From assembly GCA_022828125.1 (NCBI GenBank), contig JAJEJD010000027.1, positions 1 through 56,116 of the forward strand: 56,116 nucleotides of DNA, given 5' to 3'. Position 1 is the stretch's first letter, and every line of letters begins with the position of its first letter. Position numbers and translations under genes: made by a program. This document shows, piece after piece, positions 52,224 through 56,116 of this stretch. The stretch is from a bacterium. GTDB taxonomy: Bacteria > UBA8248. The notes below the pieces were generated by a model. The model had not been told where the DNA came from, did not search any database, and saw only the letters and a list, made by a program, of their open reading frames with translations.

Positions 52224-53411
52224 ATGAGAAGACAGGCGTCACGCGCGAACCAGAACTGGATTTTCGACAATTTCCTCAAACTCTCCGACAACGAGGACGT
52301 CCTCCACCCCGGCATCATGGGCACGCGCTATGAGCGGGGTTTCAGGCACCAGGACCTCGAAGCCGTCTACTCGAAAGTATCGGGCAGGCGCTCCATCCCG
52401 CTCCTGTGGGGCAAGCAGGCCGCGCTGCAGGAAAGCAAGGCGAAAGCGGCCGAGGAGGCGGGCAACCGCGTGACCGCCGCCATGCACTACAACCGCGCGG
52501 GCCTTTGCTACGGACGCGGCCAGCACCTCATCCCCGTGGACGGCCATCCCCGCAAGAAGGAATACTACGCGGGCGTCTCGCGCTGCTTCGAGAAGATGCG
52601 CGAGATGAGGGGCGGCGACATCCAGAAACACCAGGTGGAGTTCGAGCCCGGCAAGAACGCGTATTTCTATTACTGGCCCCAGGAGGGTGGCGAGCCCAAA
52701 CCGACCGTGCTGCTCATCCCCGGGATGGACATGATCAAGGAAGACGGCTTATTGCCCTACAACAACTGGTTCCATGCGCGCGGCATGAACTTCGCCATCA
52801 TGGACGGACCGGGGCAGGGCGAGTGCAACATCAACGGGGTGTGGGTGGACCACCACAACTACGCGCGCGCGGGGAGCAAGGTCGTCGACTGGCTCGCCGA
52901 ACGCGATGAGGTGGATTCCTCTAAAATCGGCATCATGGGCATGAGCATGGGCAGCCGCTGGACGGTGGAGATCGCCGCCCAGGACGAGCGCGTCAACACC
53001 GTGGTCGGCCAGATGGCGAACGTGGGGCCGTCTGACATCATCTTCGACCAGGCCCAGCCCAACTTCAAGCGCATCTACATGTACATGACGAACATCCTCG
53101 ATGAGGACGCGTTCGACGAGTTCGTCGAGGAGCGCGACAGCATCTGGCTGCCCCTGGTGGGCAAGATGAAGTCGAACTACCTGCTCGTGGCGGGTGACAT
53201 GGACGAGCTCTGCACGCCGGACGACATCGACGTGTTCTTCGATCACCTGACGTGCCCGCGCGAACTCTGGATGTATGAGGGCGTCTTCCACCCCATGGGC
53301 GAGGTCGCGGCGGACATGTACCCCGCCATCGCGGACTGGATGCTGCACGCGCTCAATAACGGCCTGCCGGCGGATCACAACAAGCGGGTGATCGTTCCCG
53401 AGGGGGGATAG
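52224..53411 (+). CDS. Alpha/beta hydrolase of the FrsA/dihydropseudooxynicotine-hydrolase type
   Basis: A protein of 395 residues with an N-terminal helical cap (residues 1-135) and a C-terminal hydrolase core. The nucleophile elbow is GMS241MG, the oxyanion region VLLIPGMDMIKED (near 162) and DGPGQGEC (near 194); an acid in GDMDELCTPDD and His in YEGVFHPMGE complete the triad. The cap with AAEEAGNRVTAAMHYNRAGLCY resembles C-C-bond or polyketide-ring hydrolases of this class. The substrate is unknown. It starts behind AAAGGAGAAGG, 290 bp from the divergent metY. Confidence 0.87.
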   Translation: MRRQASRANQNWIFDNFLKLSDNEDVLHPGIMGTRYERGFRHQDLEAVYSKVSGRRSIPLLWGKQAALQESKAKAAEEAGNRVTAAMHYNRAGLCYGRGQHLIPVDGHPRKKEYYAGVSRCFEKMREMRGGDIQKHQVEFEPGKNAYFYYWPQEGGEPKPTVLLIPGMDMIKEDGLLPYNNWFHARGMNFAIMDGPGQGECNINGVWVDHHNYARAGSKVVDWLAERDEVDSSKIGIMGMSMGSRWTVEIAAQDERVNTVVGQMANVGPSDIIFDQAQPNFKRIYMYMTNILDEDAFDEFVEERDSIWLPLVGKMKSNYLLVAGDMDELCTPDDIDVFFDHLTCPRELWMYEGVFHPMGEVAADMYPAIADWMLHALNNGLPADHNKRVIVPEGG

Positions 53412-53432
53412 GCGGACGCGAAAGCTCCCAAC

Positions 53433-53602
53433 TCTCATCCTGAGTAGGCGCGTCAGCGCCGTATCGAAGGTCAGTTCCGACTGATAAAGGAGGAACTGCA
53501 TTCCGGCGCCTTTTGACCCTCCCTTCCCGGTCGGGTCAAACCTTCGATACAAACGCTCTTTTCTCAGTCGCGTTTGACCTTCGGCGGCTACTCAGGGTGA
53601 GG
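53433..53602. repeat. Inverted pair of CTCATCCTGAGTAG / GGCTACTCAGGGTGAGG units, diverged spacer
   Basis: CTCATCCTGAGTAGGCGCGT-CAGCGCCGTATCGAAGG (53433-53470) faces a broken second unit whose GATAC and GGCTACTCAGGGTGAGG parts are separated by about 38 unrelated bases (53542-53602). It fills most of the 313-bp gap between the hydrolase and LOG-family genes. Confidence 0.65.
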
Positions 53603-53724
53603 AAGGTAGGGGCGGAGCTTGTCCCGAGCGAGCTGTTTCGAGTCGGCACCGGCGCATCGCCACTTGACGGGAGCCGCGCGCCCGATAAAATCAGAAAATA
53701 TAAATTCCGCCCCGGGATTTTCTG

Positions 53725-54174
53725 ATGCAGACCATCATCGGCGTCATCGGCGATTCCGATCCGGCTCCTGAAACGGCCGCTCTGGCCGAAGAAGCGGGCG
53801 TGGAGATCGCGCGCGCGGGGGCCGTGCTCGTGTGCGGGGGTCTGGGCGGCGTCATGCAGGCCGCGGCAAAGGGAGCGAAAGAAGCGGGCGGCCTTACGGT
53901 GGGCGTCCTGCCCACCTATGATGCAAAGTCCGCTAACCCGTTCATCGACATTCCCGTCGTCACGGGCATGGGCCACGCCCGGAACGTCGTCATCGCGGCG
54001 ACGGCCCACGCGCTCATCGCCATGCCGGGCGCGCACGGCACCCTCTCCGAGATCGCCATCGGCCTCAAACTCGGCAAGCGGGTCGTCTCCCTGGGACGCG
54101 AGGCAAGCCCTGCGGGAGTCGTCCCGGCATCGAGCGCGCGCGAGGCCGTGCGAATGGCATTGGACGGCTCATGA
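53725..54174 (+). CDS. LOG-family protein (TIGR00725-like, Rossmann nucleotide-binding)
   Basis: A protein of 149 residues with a DprA/LOG-type Rossmann fold: IIGVIGDSDPAPE, VLVCGGLGGVMQAAAKGAKEAGGLTVGVLP (near 35) and IAMPGAHGTLSEIAIGLKLGKRVVSLG (near 95), where P-G-x-x-G-T is the family signature. The catalytic R of GGGxxGLMG-type cytokinin phosphoribohydrolases is not obvious, so the activity is uncertain. Its stop overlaps the start of the NlpD-like gene (ATGA). Confidence 0.85.
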   Translation: MQTIIGVIGDSDPAPETAALAEEAGVEIARAGAVLVCGGLGGVMQAAAKGAKEAGGLTVGVLPTYDAKSANPFIDIPVVTGMGHARNVVIAATAHALIAMPGAHGTLSEIAIGLKLGKRVVSLGREASPAGVVPASSAREAVRMALDGS

Positions 54175-55040
54175 GAGACGGCATGGATTTGCCCATATCA
54201 AAGGATTCATCCGCATCCGGGGCCTGGAGATGGTGCGCGGTGCGGCGCAGGGGCTGTCTCCTGTTTCTCTGTCTGCTCACAGGCTGCGCGCTCGTAGCGC
54301 CCCCCCTGCCGGCGCCCAAGCGAACATACCGCGATGCGGGCGGAGTCCATCACACCGTAAAGCGCGGCGAGAACCTCTGGCGCATCGGGCGCGCGTATGG
54401 GGTGGGAGTCGAGCAAATCGCCGTCCTGAACGGCATCGCCAATCCCGACCGCCTGGAAGTCGGCCAGCGGCTCTTCATACCGGGCGCCAGGGCGACGCGC
54501 CTCATCCGGAAAAGCGTCAGCGCCAAACCGCCCGAACGCCGCCCGCGCTGGGCGGCGCCGCCGCGCCGGAAGGCTTCCGTAGAGACGACCCGGAAACCGA
54601 AAAGCGCCGCCCGGACGCAGCGCGTGAGCAAGAGGAAAACGACGTACCGAAAGTCGTACGGCAAGGGACCCCGGTTCTCCTGGCCCCTGCGCGGGCGCGT
54701 GATTCGCCGCTTCGGCAAGCGCGGCGGCAAGAAGGCGGACGGCATCCTCATCGCCGCCCGCGAGCGCGCCCGGGTCCGCGCCGCCGCCCCCGGCCGCGTC
54801 ATCTATTCCGATATCGGCCCCGGCAACCTGGGGCGCCTCATCATCCTGCGCCACCACGGGGGCGAGTACCACTCCATCTACGCCAACGTCGCCGAGAATC
54901 TCGTGCGCAAGGGGCAGAGCGTCTCGCGCGGTACGCCCATCGCCCGCGCGGGCCGAACGCCGCGCTTCAAGACCGCGCGCCTTCATTTCGAGATCCGCCA
55001 TCGCACGCGGCCGAAGAACCCGCTGTCCTACCTGCCGTAG
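54171..55040 (+). CDS. nlpD: NlpD-like lipoprotein with LysM and degenerate LytM (M23) domains
   Basis: A protein of 289 residues. LLFLCLLTGC is a lipobox, so it is lipid-modified by Lgt and anchored in the envelope. A LysM domain follows (HTVKRGENLWRIGRAYGVGVEQIAVLNGI, residues 60-105), then a basic Pro/Lys/Arg linker, then an M23 fold (PLRGRVIRRFGKRGGKKADGILIAA ... ARLHFEIR ... NPLSYLP). The zinc ligands of M23 (H-x-x-x-D and the first H of H-x-H) are replaced, as in NlpD and EnvC, which activate amidases rather than cut peptidoglycan. The surE-pcm pair 5 kb upstream echoes the surE-pcm-nlpD order of enterobacteria. Confidence 0.88.
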   Translation: MRDGMDLPISKDSSASGAWRWCAVRRRGCLLFLCLLTGCALVAPPLPAPKRTYRDAGGVHHTVKRGENLWRIGRAYGVGVEQIAVLNGIANPDRLEVGQRLFIPGARATRLIRKSVSAKPPERRPRWAAPPRRKASVETTRKPKSAARTQRVSKRKTTYRKSYGKGPRFSWPLRGRVIRRFGKRGGKKADGILIAARERARVRAAAPGRVIYSDIGPGNLGRLIILRHHGGEYHSIYANVAENLVRKGQSVSRGTPIARAGRTPRFKTARLHFEIRHRTRPKNPLSYLP

Positions 55041-55194
55041 GATTCATGAGGGCATCGTGATGACATGCCGGGAAGAGGGTGCTATGTAAGGTTCTCTCGT
55101 CCGCCGGATGAGAAACCGGCGCCGGGGCCGCGGCGAACCCGGCAGCGAACACCATGAGGCGATCAAAACCCATTCATCCACGAGAGGTAGATTC

Positions 55195-55722
55195 ATGTCC
55201 GACATCAGCCGTCTTCTGGCGCACATTCGCGACGTGCCCGATTTCCCCAAAGAGGGGATTCTCTTCAAGGACATCACGCCCATGTTCCAGAACCCCGAAG
55301 CCTTCCAGGCGGCGGTGGATTTGGCCGCGGAGCCTTTGGTGGGCGAGGGCATCGACGTCGTCCTGGGCGTCGAGGCGCGCGGCTTCATCATCGGAGCGCC
55401 CATCGCCTACAAGCTCGGCGCGGGCTTCGCCCTGGTGCGAAAAGCGGGGAAACTCCCCTGGGAGAAGACCCAGGCGACTTACGACCTCGAATACGGAACG
55501 GACACGCTCGAAATCCACAAGGACGCCGTAGCGCCCGGCGCGAAGGTGCTCATCGCCGACGACGTGCTCGCCACCGGCGGCACCGCCTCCGCCTGCGTAT
55601 CGCTCGTGGAATCCCTGGGCGGGAGCATTTACGGCTTTTCTTTCCTCATCGAACTCGCGTTCCTGAACGGGCGCGAGCGCCTCGCTCCACACGCCGTGCG
55701 CTCTTTGATAACATACGACTGA
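55195..55722 (+). CDS. apt: Adenine phosphoribosyltransferase
   Basis: A protein of 175 residues, standard for Apt, salvaging adenine to AMP with PRPP. The start at 55195 has GAGAGG 8 nt upstream; a longer frame from 55108 has no such site and would add an unusual Arg-rich leader. Motifs are [22 protein letters not shown] (near 10), [21 protein letters not shown] (near 60), RKAGKLPW and the PRPP loop [16 protein letters not shown] (near 125). tRNA-Arg follows by 27 bp. Confidence 0.95.
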   Translation: MSDISRLLAHIRDVPDFPKEGILFKDITPMFQNPEAFQAAVDLAAEPLVGEGIDVVLGVEARGFIIGAPIAYKLGAGFALVRKAGKLPWEKTQATYDLEYGTDTLEIHKDAVAPGAKVLIADDVLATGGTASACVSLVESLGGSIYGFSFLIELAFLNGRERLAPHAVRSLITYD

Positions 55723-55749
55723 AGCGTATTCGCCGCTGACGATTCACAT

Positions 55750-55826
55750 GCCCCCGTAGCTCAGCAGGATAGAGCGCCGGATTCCTAATCCGTAGGCCGC
55801 AGGTTCGATTCCTGCCGGGGGTACCA
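55750..55826 (+). tRNA. tRNA-Arg, anticodon CCU
   Basis: A 77-nt cloverleaf: acceptor GCCCCCG/CGGGGGT (first pair G-U), A discriminator, encoded CCA; D-arm GCTC...GAGC; anticodon loop TTCCTAA (CCT); T-arm GCAGG-TTCGATT-CCTGC. It decodes AGG. The outermost anticodon-stem pair appears mismatched (C/T). Short downstream of apt on the same strand. Confidence 0.92.
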
Positions 55827-55923
55827 AACTGCAAAACTGTCCGTATGAAGATCGTTCCCCACCGAGAAGAATTCCAAAATCACTCTCCTTGAGGGTTTGT
55901 CACCTTCTGCAGAAGTGAAAGGA

Positions 55924-56112
55924 TTCACTCCCCCCTTGAGGGGGAGTCGAAGAGCTGAGGGCGTAAGCCCGAAAGCGATTCGGTGGGGGGTATAATTCGG
56001 ACTGACAATAAAACGCATTTTACCCCCCACCGATTCAGCCTTCGCAAAAAACGCTCGGCTTCCTCGTCGGGCATTCCCCTCGGGATGCTCGACCCTCAAG
56101 GGGGAAGTGAAT
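55924..56112. repeat. Second inverted-repeat element type, copy 2, near the window edge
   Basis: TTCACTCCCCCCTTGAGGGG ... CCCTCAAGGGGGAAGTGAA form outer arms; GATTCGGTGGGGGGTA / TACCCCCCACCGATTCAGCC inner arms pair around a short TATAATTCGG-GACTG centre. The TCGCAAAAAACGCTCGGCTT block is identical to copy 1 at about 50158. Non-coding. Confidence 0.75.
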
Positions 56113-56116
56113 ATCC

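Overview
The window looks like a chromosomal segment of a free-living Gram-negative heterotroph. Supporting signs are Lgt, SecA, a lipoprotein of the NlpD type, periplasmic binding proteins and an HtrA protease. The gene set (tripartite tricarboxylate transporter, enolase-superfamily, FAH, acyl-CoA dehydrogenase, LLM and MmgE/PrpD enzymes, amidase, Gld-type ABC genes) is typical of proteobacteria-related lineages known mostly from environmental genomes. I cannot fix the phylum from sequence alone. By eye, base composition is GC-rich at both ends and clearly AT-richer from about 16.4 to 38 kb.

Left part (1-13.2 kb): an integrase relic and a secreted beta-trefoil-like protein; a complete tctC-tctB-tctA uptake operon on the minus strand; an acyl-CoA thioesterase; a molybdenum-cofactor operon moeA-mobA-ridA; an HtrA-like protease followed by a DUF3179 gene with an in-frame TGA at a conserved Cys position (candidate selenoprotein, U-x-x-C); lgt; a tiny coiled-coil membrane protein; and a cyclase-family hydrolase.

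Middle (14-39.9 kb): a compact five-gene catabolic operon (acyl-CoA dehydrogenase, enolase-superfamily dehydratase, FAH hydrolase, CMD-family protein, SDR); an M23 peptidase and secA; an LLM-class oxidoreductase with MmgE/PrpD; an fbpABC-type ferric-iron importer with a DtxR-family regulator and two candidate operators; a ROK kinase, a DUF3047 protein, glycerate 2-kinase and an ATP-NAD/AcoX-type kinase; then an ABC ATPase-permease-GldG-DUF4340 operon.

Right part (40-56 kb): amidase and DinB-like protein; 3-hydroxyisobutyrate dehydrogenase-like enzyme; a FecR-domain protein; two separate O-acetylhomoserine sulfhydrylases, the first coupled to a CoA-binding protein; surE-pcm; an alpha/beta hydrolase; a LOG-family protein overlapping an NlpD-like LysM/LytM lipoprotein; apt; and tRNA genes Pro(GGG), Pro(CGG) and Arg(CCU).

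The gaps between genes in the two GC-rich arms are full of dispersed palindromic repeats of at least five types, including five copies of a MITE-like element of about 120-190 bp with long C/G-tract terminal inverted repeats. These repeats seem absent from about 14 to 39.9 kb. The most notable single observation is the putative selenocysteine codon in the DUF3179 gene, followed 9 nt later by a hairpin with a guanine at the first loop position.
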